From Acrocarpospora macrocephala (GTDB lineage: Bacteria; Actinomycetota; Actinomycetes; Streptosporangiales; Streptosporangiaceae): a stretch of DNA of 64,000 nucleotides. Below are positions 46,201 to 54,121 of the stretch, piece after piece. How positions within the stretch are numbered: the stretch's first letter is position 1; each line of letters starts with the position of its first letter. The stretch covers positions 1 to 64,000 of the forward strand of contig NZ_BLAE01000032.1 in assembly GCF_009687865.1 (NCBI RefSeq), read 5' to 3'. The notes beneath the pieces were generated by a model. It was not told where the DNA came from. It ran no database searches and saw only the letters and a program-made list of their open reading frames with translations. The position numbers were made by a program, and so were the translations under genes.

Positions 46201-47953
46201 CGAAGATGTCGGACAGCTGGGAGGCTTCGGTGAGCCCCAGCACGCTGACGCATTCGTCCACATCCACCCGGAAGCCGGGCTCGGCCTCGTACAGGGCGGC
46301 GACCATGCCCGGGTACTGCTCGCCGACCCCGGCGATCAGGAACCCGGCCTTGCGGCCGACCGTCGTGTCGGTACGGCCCAGCGGCCCGGCCGGGTCCGCG
46401 AGCAGCGCGGCGGCCTTGGCGTTGCTGTCGGCGATGACGACCTTGCGGTGGTTGAAGACCTTGCGGCCCACCTGGAGGGTGTAGGCGACATCGCCCAGAT
46501 CCAGGCCGGGCTCGGCGGTGATGCCCTCGCCCAGGCGGGCCAGCGCCCGCTCGGCGGCGGCGGCCGACCGGGCCGACACCGGGAGGATCTGCCAGCGGCG
46601 CGGGCGCTCCTGGCGCGGGGCCGGGACGGGGGCCTCGAAGATGATGGCGTGCGCGTTGGTGCCGCCCATGCCGAGCGAGCTGATCCCGGCGATGCGCGGC
46701 TGGTCGGCGCTGCGCGGCCAGGGGGTGGGCTGCGCCGTCACGTAGAACGGGCTGGTGTCGAAGTCGATCTCGGGGTTCGGCGCGTTGTAGTGCAAGGTCC
46801 CCGGAATCAGCTCGTGCCGCAGCGACTGGACGACCTTGATCAGACCGGTCACGCCCGAGGCGCGGTCCAGGTGGCCGACGTTCGGCTTGATCGACCCCAG
46901 CACGCAGTACTGCTTCTTCTCGGTCTGGCCGAACGCCCTGGTCAGCGCGGCGACCTCCATCGGGTCGCCGACCTCGGTGGCGGTGCCGTGCGCCTCCACG
47001 TACGAGATCCGCGACGGGTCCACGCCCGCCTTCTCGATCGCCTTGGACACGCAGCGGCGCTGGCCGTCGATGCTGGGGGCCAGGTAGCTGAACTTCATCG
47101 CGCCGTCGTTGTTGATCGCCGACGCGCGGATCACCGCGAGCACGGTGTCCCGGTCGGCGATCGCCTTGCCCAGGCGCTTCAGCGCGACCACGGCCGCGCC
47201 GTCGCCGAACATGCTGCCCCGGCCCTCGGCGTCGAAGGTCCGCACATGGCCGTCGGGCGACTCCTGGCCGCCCTCCTCCCAGAGGTAACCGGTCCGGTCC
47301 GGGATCCGGATGGAGACGCCGCCCGCGAGCGCCATGTCGCACTCGTCCCGGCGCAGCGCCTCGCTGGCCAGGTGCACCGCCACCAGCGAGGTCGAGCAGA
47401 ACGTCTGCACGGTCACGCTCGGGCCGGACAGGTCCAGCCGGAACGACACGTTCGTGGCCAGCGAGTCCTTGTCGTTGCCGATCATCAGCGCGGACGGATC
47501 GATGCCCATCGCGAACGCCTGCAGCCGGGTCAGCAGGTAGCCGCTGATGTTCATGCCGGCGAACACGCCGACCGAGCCGCGGTTGTCGGTCGAACCGTAC
47601 CCGGCCGATTCCAGGACCTCCCACACGCATTCGAGGAAGAGCCGCTGCTGCGGGTCGGCCAGCGTGGCCTCGCGCGGGTTGTAGCCGAAGAACGCCGCGT
47701 CGAAGCCGCGGATCTCCTCGAGAATCGGCCGGCTCCGGACATAGTTCGGCTTCGAGAACGTCGTCGCGGGGACGCCCGCCTCGATCAGCTCCGCGTCGGA
47801 GAAAACCGTGAAGGATTCGACGCCGGTGCTGATGTTGCGCCAGAACGTGTCGACGTCATTGGCTCCCGGAAATCGACCGGCCATGCCGATGATCGCAATA
47901 TCGGACTCGTCCGCCGCGTTTCGCGAGTCACCAGGTGGATGTTGCTGATTCAT
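43220..47953 (-). CDS. Type I PKS module KS-AT(malonyl)-KR-ACP
   Basis: About 1577 aa. Two in-frame ATGs lie at 47959 and 47953. The purine run AAAGGGG ends one base before the first and seven before the second, so 47953 (MNQQHPP) is preferred. KS about 18-445 (T-F-C-S-T-S-L near 186, EAHGTAT, NVGHLD); AT about 547-850 with G-Y-S-L-G-E-Y near 645 and HAFH near 741, predicting malonyl; KR about 1170-1370 with TGGLGGIG, YSSTTSATGGGAGQ and VDYCAAN; ACP about 1480-1545 with LGGNSL near 1503; a charged C-terminal tail that could be helical. It is closest in style to the second half of the bimodular plus-strand PKS. No docking head is recognised. It sits between the exporter genes and the AT-less module. 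Confidence 0.95.
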   Translation of the reverse strand: MNQQHPPGDSRNAADESDIAIIGMAGRFPGANDVDTFWRNISTGVESFTVFSDAELIEAGVPATTFSKPNYVRSRPILEEIRGFDAAFFGYNPREATLADPQQRLFLECVWEVLESAGYGSTDNRGSVGVFAGMNISGYLLTRLQAFAMGIDPSALMIGNDKDSLATNVSFRLDLSGPSVTVQTFCSTSLVAVHLASEALRRDECDMALAGGVSIRIPDRTGYLWEEGGQESPDGHVRTFDAEGRGSMFGDGAAVVALKRLGKAIADRDTVLAVIRASAINNDGAMKFSYLAPSIDGQRRCVSKAIEKAGVDPSRISYVEAHGTATEVGDPMEVAALTRAFGQTEKKQYCVLGSIKPNVGHLDRASGVTGLIKVVQSLRHELIPGTLHYNAPNPEIDFDTSPFYVTAQPTPWPRSADQPRIAGISSLGMGGTNAHAIIFEAPVPAPRQERPRRWQILPVSARSAAAAERALARLGEGITAEPGLDLGDVAYTLQVGRKVFNHRKVVIADSNAKAAALLADPAGPLGRTDTTVGRKAGFLIAGVGEQYPGMVAALYEAEPGFRVDVDECVSVLGLTEASQLSDIFVAAAAGKATDLAALLGRTGDASPQSTPNAHLIQPAVFVAEYALARLLMSWGIKPEIMVGYSLGEYVAACLSGVLSLADALRLVAYRAKLITSQPEGAMLAVAADEKRLKSVLGDLDLDIAVRTGSQLVLAGPEEAVTAAAALLRSAEIGCRRLQTTHAFHSRMLAPIATELTSWISANVTLNPPAVPYVSNVTGTIATADLVTDPGYWARHMCETVEFGAGLAHVLRGGDLALAEIGPGQSLGALTRGHADCDRNQWPLIVTTLPGQGDQVETLAATATAVGKLWLAGVPVDWEALHASPDGDWTPGRVPLPTYPFERQDYWLEIDQSALGTGVPMLDESDPTSIATALPRLPDERWINVPVWRQTAPQLVREEELTKWLVYTDTGLADTLTASVRGGLDALGHEVVLVRPGDAYQDGPDGIVIRPGSQEDIVAALRTLGSRGFQPERVVHLWTADPAPAGGDATQECLKRGLHTLVSFARAAVDLGLPAWALDIVTVGSQKVLTGDAILPERNTLLGPTRLIPVEYPRVKTRLIDIDATTGPASLRGLLAELRADPVDQVVALREGRRWTPGYEVLDAANIDRTDPAVHVRRGGTYLVTGGLGGIGLGMAELLAEKYQANLVLMGRTPVPPKDQWSQILAAPTTADEVRRRVEGLRRLEGGGTEVITVAGDVSQVADVRRAVDAAIEKFGELNGVLHCAGVPAVGLMQFKTVADIDRTLAPKVAGSLALAEVLKDVPVDFVALYSSTTSATGGGAGQVDYCAANAFLDSFALSDPLPGTLVTSVDWCEWTWNGWTEGLENYDEGSKQYFTWYRGLFGLSYEDGFETLMRVLASGERHVVASTQDFAPLVAMSRKSSIESHQATVKKLRDAFGRHPRPDLSTAFVEPQSETEEKIAEVWTEALGLESVGVHDNFFELGGNSLLGMEIITEVRKALGLSYLPPHILYQSPTISSLAEAATAGEAKEEQTADVREQQRSSRIEQRRNMLRSGRTS

Positions 47954-47959
47954 CAACAT

Positions 47960-48090
47960 GCCCCTTTATTAATTAGAAAGTCGTGATCTGGACAGCCGCG
48001 ACGCTGAATTGCCTGGTCGGCGGCTATGCGGCTGTCTATGGGACGGGTTTCTGGTTAATTTGTGGGAAATCGATGGTGGCGATTTTGATT
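47960..48090 (-). promoter_or_regulatory. A/T-richer leader between exporter and PKS genes, with inverted repeat
   Basis: 131 nt between the permease stop and the PKS start, clearly less GC-rich than its surroundings. The 9-bp inverted repeat GACAGCCGC (47991-47999) and GCGGCTGTC (48028-48036) encloses a 28-nt loop. The ribosome-binding run AAAGGGG of the PKS gene is at its downstream end. I cannot assign a clear -35/-10 pair, so an internal promoter or a leader structure is possible but unproven. Confidence 0.45.
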
Positions 48091-48885
48091 TCAGAGCAGC
48101 CCGCCGCGGCCCCAGCCGCGGGTGAGCCGGCGAATGGCGAACGCGCCGGAGATCAGCGCGATCCCGAGCAGGATGGCCGCGGGCAGCAGGGTGCCGGCCG
48201 TGTCGCCGGCGACCGCGGCCTGCAGCATTTCCAGGGCCCAGTAGCCGGGGGACACGTGCGCGGCGACCTGCGCCCAGTCCGGCATCAGGCTCAGCGGCAC
48301 CAGCGCGCCGCCGAGCGAGCTGAGCGTCAGCGCGCCCACGTCCGAGATCACGCTGAGCTCGCCGTGGCTGCGCACGATCGCGGCCAGCAGCGCGCCGATC
48401 GCCAGCAGCGTGAACGCCCAGATCAGGATGGACATGAGGACCAGCGGGATGTTGCCGGGGATGGGCAGGCCGATGACCAGGCAGCCGTACCCCAGCAGGA
48501 TGGCCTGCTGCACGATCATCACCAGGTAGATCGGCAGGGTCTTGCCGAGCAGCAGCTCGGCGGCCGGCGCTCGGCTCACCCGGAGCCGGTCCCAGGTCTT
48601 CCAGGTCCGCTCGGCCAGGATCGCGTTGCCCGCGATGGAGATCGCGAACACCGAGAACATGACCAGCAGCCCGGTCACCACCTTGGTGGTGCCGCCCTCG
48701 ACCGCCCGCACGTAGAGCGGCTTCAGGACCAGCATCAGGACCATCGGCATGACCAGGTAGCTGATCATCTGGCCGGGGTCGCGGAGCCGGATGGTCGTGT
48801 TGTGGCCGGCCAGCGCGCCGATCCGGTAGACGGATTCGCGCAGTGCGGCGATCGGCCCGGCCCGGTAGCCGGTGTCAAGAAGCAT
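48091..48885 (-). CDS. ABC-2 type transporter permease
   Basis: 264 aa with about six hydrophobic segments; the first begins near residue 40 (ISYLVMPMVLMLVL). The layout and the C-terminal PLSLMPDWAQVAAHVSPGYWALEML stretch are those of ABC-2 permeases used by drug and polyketide exporters (DrrB-like). The start overlaps the ATPase stop by 11 nt, as expected for a two-component exporter. Together they probably move the polyketide out of the cell and may confer self-protection. The substrate is inferred only from cluster context. Confidence 0.9.
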   Translation of the reverse strand: MLLDTGYRAGPIAALRESVYRIGALAGHNTTIRLRDPGQMISYLVMPMVLMLVLKPLYVRAVEGGTTKVVTGLLVMFSVFAISIAGNAILAERTWKTWDRLRVSRAPAAELLLGKTLPIYLVMIVQQAILLGYGCLVIGLPIPGNIPLVLMSILIWAFTLLAIGALLAAIVRSHGELSVISDVGALTLSSLGGALVPLSLMPDWAQVAAHVSPGYWALEMLQAAVAGDTAGTLLPAAILLGIALISGAFAIRRLTRGWGRGGLL

Positions 48886-49711
48886 CGCTGACCGCCAGGG
48901 ATCGGTAGAGGTCGTCCAGGGAGGGGTTGTGGACCTCGATCGTGCTGATCGGCCGCTCGGCGCGGCTGAGCAGGTCGATCAGGGTGGCCGCCGGCTGCGT
49001 GGTGGAGACGCGGACCTCCTCCTCGTTGTCGTGGATCAGGCACACCTCGCCGGGCAGCCCTTCCACCAGCTCGTCGTAGGTGCCCCGCGCGATGATCTTG
49101 CCGTTCCTGGCGACCGCGATGGTGGCCTGCAGCTCGACCAGTTCGGGCAGGTAGTGGGTGGTGTAGACGATGGCGGCGCCGTCGCCGGCGCGCTGCTTGA
49201 CGACGTCCAGCATCGCCTCGCGGGTCTCCAGGTCGGCGCCCGCGGTCGGCTCGTCCAGCAGCAGCAGGCCGGGCCGGTGGATCAGCGCGGTGGCCGCCTG
49301 GACGCGCCGCTGCTGCCCGCCGGACAGCCCCGCCGTCTTCCTGTCGATGAACGCGCCGAGCCGCAGCGCGACGGTCAGGTCCTCGATGGCGCTGTCCAGC
49401 GCGGTGCGGCGCAGCCCGGCGAGCTTCCCGAACAGGACGAGGTGCTCGCGCACGGTGATCGACGGGTAGAGCGCGATATGTTGCGGCGCGACGCCGACCT
49501 GGCCCTTGCTGGCCGACGGCGGGCGGCCGTCGATGGTCACGTGACCGCTGTCCTGACGGATCAGGTACGACACGATCTCCACGAAGGTCGTCTTGCCCGC
49601 GCCGTTGTGCCCGACCAGGCCGACGATCTCACCGGCCGCCACACTCAGGCTGAATCCGTCCAAGGCGAGGACCGAGCCATATCGTTTGACCAGATCTATG
49701 GCTTGCAGCAA
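48875..49711 (-). CDS. ABC transporter ATP-binding protein (DrrA-like)
   Basis: 278 aa from a TTG start complementary to 49709-49711. That start is chosen because a near-perfect ribosome-binding site, AAAGGAGGTGA, lies at the right distance; the frame stays open to 49864 but the extra 51 residues look non-coding. The protein then begins LLQAIDLVKRYG. Walker A is G-H-N-G-A-G-K-T-T, the Q-loop VAPQHIALYPSITVREHL, the signature L-S-G-G-Q-Q-R-R, Walker B LLLLDEPTAG and the H-loop Y-T-T-H-Y. It powers the permease encoded next to it. A 17-nt palindrome sits about 30 nt ahead of the start and could be the site of an operon repressor. Confidence 0.92.
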   Translation of the reverse strand: MLQAIDLVKRYGSVLALDGFSLSVAAGEIVGLVGHNGAGKTTFVEIVSYLIRQDSGHVTIDGRPPSASKGQVGVAPQHIALYPSITVREHLVLFGKLAGLRRTALDSAIEDLTVALRLGAFIDRKTAGLSGGQQRRVQAATALIHRPGLLLLDEPTAGADLETREAMLDVVKQRAGDGAAIVYTTHYLPELVELQATIAVARNGKIIARGTYDELVEGLPGEVCLIHDNEEEVRVSTTQPAATLIDLLSRAERPISTIEVHNPSLDDLYRSLAVSDAS

Positions 49712-49714
49712 CGT

Positions 49715-49726
49715 GTCACCTCCTTT
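49715..49726 (-). promoter_or_regulatory. Strong ribosome-binding site fixing a TTG start
   Basis: The minus strand reads AAAGGAGGTGAC, then ACG and TTG. AGGAGG is seven bases ahead of the TTG at 49711. No ATG or GTG in this frame lies nearby. Confidence 0.8.
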
Positions 49727-49740
49727 AGTATTCAAAACTT

Positions 49741-49757
49741 TTCGCGTGTCACGCGAA
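49741..49757. promoter_or_regulatory. Perfect palindrome TTCGCGTG-T-CACGCGAA, likely operator
   Basis: Two 8-bp arms around one central base, 30-46 nt upstream of the ATPase start, where promoter or transcription start would be expected. Such short-centred palindromes suit a dimeric repressor such as a TetR-family protein, but no such regulator gene is in the window. Confidence 0.55.
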
Positions 49758-49830
49758 TTGGGAATTCGGGCGGCGCCATGAATACGCCGCCAGTTGAATA
49801 CGATTGACCGGTGAAATCGAGTTACCGCTA

Positions 49831-49860
49831 CAATAGCGGCGGGCGGCCCTGCCGCTATTG
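49831..49860. promoter_or_regulatory. Perfect 10-10-10 inverted repeat upstream of the exporter operon
   Basis: CAATAGCGGC (49831-49840), a 10-nt spacer GGGCGGCCCT, then GCCGCTATTG (49851-49860). It lies 120-149 nt ahead of the exporter ATPase start. It could be an operator with two half sites one helical turn apart edge to edge, or an RNA hairpin. No T-run follows on either strand. Confidence 0.5.
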
Positions 49861-50088
49861 GCAAGAAGTGGCCGGAGACAACAGGCCAACGGCGGAAGTG
49901 CGGGCGGCGATCCCTTCTTGAGCTGTGACGATAGGGGTCACCCCCCTACCCGCCCGGCCGCGAAGACAGGGGTTGCGCCCGGTCGCCCTTTGGACCGCTT
50001 TTAAGCCGTCTGACCTGCGCACACAGTCCTGTTACAGCTTGACCGGAACGACCTGTTCAGGGTGACGGGTAGCTGTCATGCTCTCCGG

Positions 50089-51600
50089 GTGACTATCGAA
50101 CGCTCTGACACAACGTTGCCGGAGGAAGGCGAAAGTCGCCTCGGGGAACTGCCACCCTTCGCGGTGGGTCCGGTCGCCGCGGTCTCGGCGCTGCTCGCGG
50201 CCGTGCTGACCGCCTTATCCGGCCGGTACGGATTCCATCGCGACGAGCTCTACTTCATGGTCGCCGGCGACCACCCCGACTGGGGTTATGTCGACCAGCC
50301 GCCGCTGACGCCGCTGCTCGCGCGCGCGAGCAGCGCCCTGCTCGGTGATAACCCGTTCGCGCTCCGCGTCGTGGCGACGCTGCTCTGCGTGGCCACGGTC
50401 GTGACCGTCGCGCTGATCGCCCGCGAGCTCGGCGGCGGTCGCCGGGTGCAGTTCGTCGCCGCCTGCTGCGCGGCCACGTCCGCGATCGTCCTGGGCCTCG
50501 GGCACTTGCTCGCCACCGCGACCATGGACATGTTCGCCTGGGTGCTGGTCAGCCTGCTGGCGCTGCGGCTGCTCCGCACCGGCGACGGCCGCTGGTTTCT
50601 GGCGATCGGCGTCGCGATCGGAGTCGGCCTGGAGAACAAGCAGCTCATCGCGCTGCTGGTGGTGAGCCTGTTCCTGGCGCTGCTGCTGGTCGGGCCGAGG
50701 CACGTGCTGCGCACCCGCTGGTTGCCGATCGGCGCGCTGATCGCCCTGGTCATCGCCGCCCCCAATCTGATCTGGAGCGCCGCGCACGGCTGGCCGCAGT
50801 TCGCGGTCGCGGCCGGAATCAGCGAGGAGGACGGCGGCGAGAACCGCGCGATGCTCGTCCCGCTGCTGATCGTGCAGCTCTCCCCGATCTTCGTCCCGCT
50901 CTGGGTGGCGGGTCTGATCCGCCTGTGGCGGGATCCGTCGATCCGCTGGGCCCGGTTGTTCCCCGTGGCCACCGCGCTGCTCGTCGTGATTGTTCTAGTT
51001 ACGGGCGGCAAGTCGTACTATGTGCTGCCTTTGTTGCTGGTGTCGATGGCCGCCGGTGTGGCGCCCGTCGTCCGCTGGGCTCGCCCGCCCGTGCTCGTCG
51101 CGGGCATCGCGGTCGCGGCGGCCGTCAACATCGTCGTCGGCCTGCCGGTCCTGCCGCCCTCCGCCGCGCAGCTCCCGAACGCGTTGAACGCCGAGGTGGG
51201 GGAGCAGATCGGGTGGCCGGAGTTCGTCCGGTCGGTGGGGGACGCCTGGAACCAGATCCCCGAAGCGGACCGCGCCCGCGCCGTCATCTTCGCGCAGAAT
51301 TACGGTGAAGCCGCCGCAATCGCGCAGTATGGCCCCGACTACGGCCTTCCTGGCGCCTATTCGGGACATATGGGCTACGCCGACTGGGGCCCGCCTCCGG
51401 ACACCGCCAACGGTCCCGTCCTCCTGATCCACGCTGCGGAAAACCGCCGCATTCCCGCTCGATTCACCGACTGTCGCCTCATCGGCCCGATCGACACCGG
51501 CTTCGACGTCGAGAACAAGGTCCTGGAGAACGTCATCCAGATCTGCGGCGCCGCCCCCGTCTCCTGGTCCGCCCTCTGGCCGATCCTCCGGCGTACCTGA
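50089..51600 (+). CDS. GT39/ArnT-like membrane glycosyltransferase
   Basis: About 503 aa with a hydrophobic helix bundle through most of its length. Near the N-terminus is F-H-R-D-E-L-Y-F, the acidic D-E motif typical of GT-C enzymes, followed by GYVDQPPLTPLLA, which is characteristic of the PMT_2/GT39 family. Such enzymes move a sugar from a lipid-phosphate donor to an acceptor on the outer face of the membrane. The start is uncertain: GTG 50062 and GTG 50089 are both in frame and neither has a clear ribosome-binding site. Codon 43 (from 50089) is TTA. Nothing ties it to the PKS genes beyond adjacency; it is probably outside the cluster. Confidence 0.8.
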   Translation: MTIERSDTTLPEEGESRLGELPPFAVGPVAAVSALLAAVLTALSGRYGFHRDELYFMVAGDHPDWGYVDQPPLTPLLARASSALLGDNPFALRVVATLLCVATVVTVALIARELGGGRRVQFVAACCAATSAIVLGLGHLLATATMDMFAWVLVSLLALRLLRTGDGRWFLAIGVAIGVGLENKQLIALLVVSLFLALLLVGPRHVLRTRWLPIGALIALVIAAPNLIWSAAHGWPQFAVAAGISEEDGGENRAMLVPLLIVQLSPIFVPLWVAGLIRLWRDPSIRWARLFPVATALLVVIVLVTGGKSYYVLPLLLVSMAAGVAPVVRWARPPVLVAGIAVAAAVNIVVGLPVLPPSAAQLPNALNAEVGEQIGWPEFVRSVGDAWNQIPEADRARAVIFAQNYGEAAAIAQYGPDYGLPGAYSGHMGYADWGPPPDTANGPVLLIHAAENRRIPARFTDCRLIGPIDTGFDVENKVLENVIQICGAAPVSWSALWPILRRT

Positions 51601-51678
51601 TGCTGGCACCAATCGGCGGGGAGAAGCTGCCACCGGGAGCCCGGTCAATCGCGGCGCTTGGCGGCCTAGCCTGGCGGC

Positions 51679-52350
51679 ATGCGCGTAGGTTGTCTGATCG
51701 GGTCGGGACGCGACTGCGACGTCTTCGAGGCCGGAGCCGGGAAGGTCATCCGGCGGGCCAAGGACGGCCGGAGCCTGGAACGCGAGGCGTCCGTCATGCG
51801 GCACGCCCGCCGTGGCGGCTTTCCCGCGCCGGAGGTGTACGACGCCGACGGCCCCGACATTCTGATGGAGCGCATCGACGGCCCGAGCCTCCCCGACGAC
51901 GCCGCCGCGCACCCGTGGCGGATGTCCGAACACGGCGCGCTCCTCGGCGATCTGCTCACCAAGCTGTCGGCCGTACGCGCCCCGGGCTGGCTTCCGGCGG
52001 CCTGCGGCGGCGGCAAGCTGCTCCATCTGGACCTGCACCCTTACAACGTGCTGCTCACTCACGACGGCCCCAGGGTCATCGACTGGGCCAATGCCGGCCG
52101 CGGCGCTTCCGCCGCCGATGTCGCCTCCACCTGGCTGGCTGTCGCGTCGTTCCCGTTGCACGACCCGGCACTGCGCCGGGGCCGCCCGCTCATGCTGGCG
52201 GCCTTCCTCGACCGTGTCGACCGCGAGGCGGCCCGGCCGTACCTTTACATGATGGCGGAGCGCCGCCGTACCGACCGAAACGCCGACAATGCGGAGACGG
52301 CCGCCATCGACCGCCTCCTCGCCCGCGAACAGCCCGTGAACGTTCCTTGA
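51679..52350 (+). CDS. Small APH-family phosphotransferase
   Basis: 223 aa. The protein-kinase-like fold is indicated by the N-terminal G-S-G-R-D-C-D-V-F loop, the lysine of K-V-I-R-R, the catalytic H-L-D-L-H-P-Y-N-V-L-L (Brenner-type motif) and the metal-binding V-I-D-W-A-N-A. The protein is shorter than typical aminoglycoside phosphotransferases (about 260-300 aa). The substrate is unknown; small-molecule phosphorylation or resistance is possible. It is followed 12 nt later by the DUF1707 gene and has AGGAGG-like bases between them. Confidence 0.8.
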   Translation: MRVGCLIGSGRDCDVFEAGAGKVIRRAKDGRSLEREASVMRHARRGGFPAPEVYDADGPDILMERIDGPSLPDDAAAHPWRMSEHGALLGDLLTKLSAVRAPGWLPAACGGGKLLHLDLHPYNVLLTHDGPRVIDWANAGRGASAADVASTWLAVASFPLHDPALRRGRPLMLAAFLDRVDREAARPYLYMMAERRRTDRNADNAETAAIDRLLAREQPVNVP

Positions 52351-52362
52351 GGAGGCACTGAA

Positions 52363-52806
52363 ATGGTAGATCGACGTGAAGTCCGGGTGTCCGACGGTGA
52401 TCGCGAGGCCGCCGTCGCCCGGCTCCTGTCCGCCGTGGACGAGGGCCGCCTCAGCCTCGACGAGTACAACGACCGCATGGGCCGCGCCTACGAATCGGTC
52501 ACCTACGCCGACCTGGACAACCTCTTCTTAGACCTCCCCGGCACCGCCCCCACCGCGGCTCCCGCCACCACCGCCACGCAGACGAAGGCGCCGGTCGTGG
52601 CGACGGGCGCGCTGCCGCGCTGGCTCAAGGTGCTCTGGGTGGCCTGGGCCGCCAAGGTCGCCCTCAACCTGGTCATCTGGGTCATGCTCAGCATCACCGA
52701 GGGCGAGCTCCTGTACTTCTGGCCGATGTGGATCATCGTCCCGCCGGGCGCGGTCCTCTTCGCCCTCAGCGTCGCCACCTCCAGGTCCCGGCAGGGTCGC
52801 GCATAA
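52363..52806 (+). CDS. DUF1707 small membrane protein
   Basis: 147 aa. The N-terminal 60 residues match the actinobacterial DUF1707 pattern (R-V-S-D-G-D-R-E, then L-S-L-D-E-Y-N-D-R and A-Y-A-D-L-type LDNLFLDLP). Two hydrophobic segments follow at about 88-110 and 118-138. Function is unknown for the family; many members sit in the membrane and some act near regulatory genes. GAGGAG precedes the ATG. Leu56 is a TTA codon. The gene converges with the ROK regulator gene, leaving a 3-nt gap. Confidence 0.8.
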   Translation: MVDRREVRVSDGDREAAVARLLSAVDEGRLSLDEYNDRMGRAYESVTYADLDNLFLDLPGTAPTAAPATTATQTKAPVVATGALPRWLKVLWVAWAAKVALNLVIWVMLSITEGELLYFWPMWIIVPPGAVLFALSVATSRSRQGRA

Positions 52807-52809
52807 GCC

Positions 52810-54039
52810 CTACGCGTGCGTCGCGGCGACCTGTGGCCCGTGGCCGGGTGCGACGGATCCCTGGAGCACCAGGGCTGCCCCGCCGATGGCCGCGGAGTCG
52901 CGGGGATTGCTCGACAGGTCGACCTGCACCACGTGGATCTTGCGCGAGAATGCCCGCTCGGCGAGGCGGCGGCGGATCTCGCTGACGTAGAGCGAACCGG
53001 CGACGGCGAAGCCAGGACCCGCGAGCACGAGCGTGTCGAGGTCCCAGAGGTTGGCGAGCGTCATGGCGCCGTCGGCGAGGAGCAGGGCCGACTCGTCGAC
53101 CAGCGCGCGGGCCTGCCCGTCGCCGTAGATCGCCGCGCGGGCGAGGACGTCGAACGCCCGCGCGTCCGGGTCGTCAGGGCGGATCTTCAGGCGGTTCGCC
53201 AGGTTCGGAATTGCTCTGGCCCGGTCCACCAGCGCGGCGGGTGCGGCGTACAGCTCGAGGCAGCCGCGGCTGCCGCAGCGGCACCGGGCGCCGTCACGGA
53301 CCACCGAGACGTGCCCGATCTCACCCGCGTTGGAGCTGGCGCCGCGATGGAGCGCGCCGTCCAGGACGACCCCTGAGCCGATTCCCGAGTTCATGTAGAG
53401 ACACCCGAAGGTCCGCTCCCGCGAGACCTGCCGCCCCCAGAACTCGCCCACGGCGGCCGCTGCCGCGTCGCTGTCCACGAGCACCGGCACGCCCAGCTGG
53501 GCGGTCAGGGCCTGGCCGAGTTCGAGGTCGGCCCACCGCTCCAGGCCCGGGAGCGCGAGGAACCTGCCCCGGGCGACGTCGACCGGACCCGGCCCGACGA
53601 CGGCAAGACCTGCCACGCTCTGCGGCGACAGACCAAGCCCTTGCGTGACGTCGCGGTAGAGCGAGGCCAGCTGGGCTACGACGTCCTCCGGCTTCTCGGC
53701 GGGCGGCGCGGAGACGAGCTCGCGCCCGATCGTGCCGCCCCGGGTGTCCGTAACGACGCAGGTGAGGGTGTCGGCTCCGACGCGGATCCCGACGCCGTAT
53801 GCTGATCGGGAGTTGATCACAAGCAGGGTCCGGGGCTTGCCACCGGTCGCGACCGTGGCACCGGTCTCGCGCACGACACCGTCGTCGATCAGGCGGCGGA
53901 CGATGTTGGAGATCGTCGGCTGGGTCAGTCCGGTCGCCTCGACGAGTTCCACCCGGCTGATCGGCCCCGCGGACCGGATGAGGTCGACGACGAGCGCGCG
54001 GCTCCCTGGCCCCGCCACCGCGGACTCTCGTCGGGCCAC
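52810..54039 (-). CDS. ROK-family transcriptional regulator
   Basis: 409 aa from GTG 54039 (GAGGTGG six bases ahead); a TTG at 54045 is also in frame. An N-terminal winged helix-turn-helix spans about 15-70 (SRVELVEATGLTQPTISNIVRRLIDDG). The ROK sugar-kinase-like body follows, with the zinc-binding motif C-R-C-G-S-R-G-C-L-E near residue 255. Such proteins repress sugar-uptake genes and respond to a sugar ligand. The gene is divergent from the LacI-like gene and next to a sugar importer with beta-mannosidase, so it is the best candidate regulator of that locus. Sites to look at are the palindrome at 54987-54999 and the TTAGTT at 54098. Confidence 0.9.
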   Translation of the reverse strand: MARRESAVAGPGSRALVVDLIRSAGPISRVELVEATGLTQPTISNIVRRLIDDGVVRETGATVATGGKPRTLLVINSRSAYGVGIRVGADTLTCVVTDTRGGTIGRELVSAPPAEKPEDVVAQLASLYRDVTQGLGLSPQSVAGLAVVGPGPVDVARGRFLALPGLERWADLELGQALTAQLGVPVLVDSDAAAAAVGEFWGRQVSRERTFGCLYMNSGIGSGVVLDGALHRGASSNAGEIGHVSVVRDGARCRCGSRGCLELYAAPAALVDRARAIPNLANRLKIRPDDPDARAFDVLARAAIYGDGQARALVDESALLLADGAMTLANLWDLDTLVLAGPGFAVAGSLYVSEIRRRLAERAFSRKIHVVQVDLSSNPRDSAAIGGAALVLQGSVAPGHGPQVAATHA

Positions 54040-54121
54040 GCTCAACCACCTCTAGTCCAGGCCGCAGGTACGGCACGACTACGTTACGGTCACGAGGTTA
54101 GTTCACGAGGGAAGGGCACCG
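54040..54121. promoter_or_regulatory. Divergent promoter region of the sugar locus regulators
   Basis: 82 nt between the ROK and LacI-like genes. TCACGAGG occurs twice, 13 nt apart (54090-54097 and 54103-54110), with TTAGT between the copies. GGGAAGGG before 54122 serves the LacI-like gene. It is probably a control region for both, though no -10/-35 pair is obvious. Confidence 0.45.

Larger units (their letters stand above)
49712..50088. other. Intergenic region between divergent exporter and GT39-like genes
   Basis: 377 nt with no gene. Besides the ribosome-binding site and the 17-nt palindrome it holds a 10-bp inverted repeat at 49831-49860 and a smaller one, TAGGGG/CCCCTA, at 49932-49948. 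It should contain promoters for both flanking transcription units and marks the right border of the PKS operons. No convincing sigma-70 hexamer pair could be fixed by eye. Confidence 0.6.

Noticed and set aside
43373-47986. 1537-codon plus-strand frame opposite the minus-strand PKS
   Set aside because: Low-complexity composition and no domain motifs; the minus strand carries a complete KS-AT-KR-ACP protein.
49712-49864. Longer ATPase start upstream of the TTG
   Set aside because: The added residues have no family match and the strong ribosome-binding site points to the TTG at 49711.
49932-49948. TAGGGG/CCCCTA small inverted repeat as a terminator
   Set aside because: Only six pairs and no T-run; too weak to list as its own feature.
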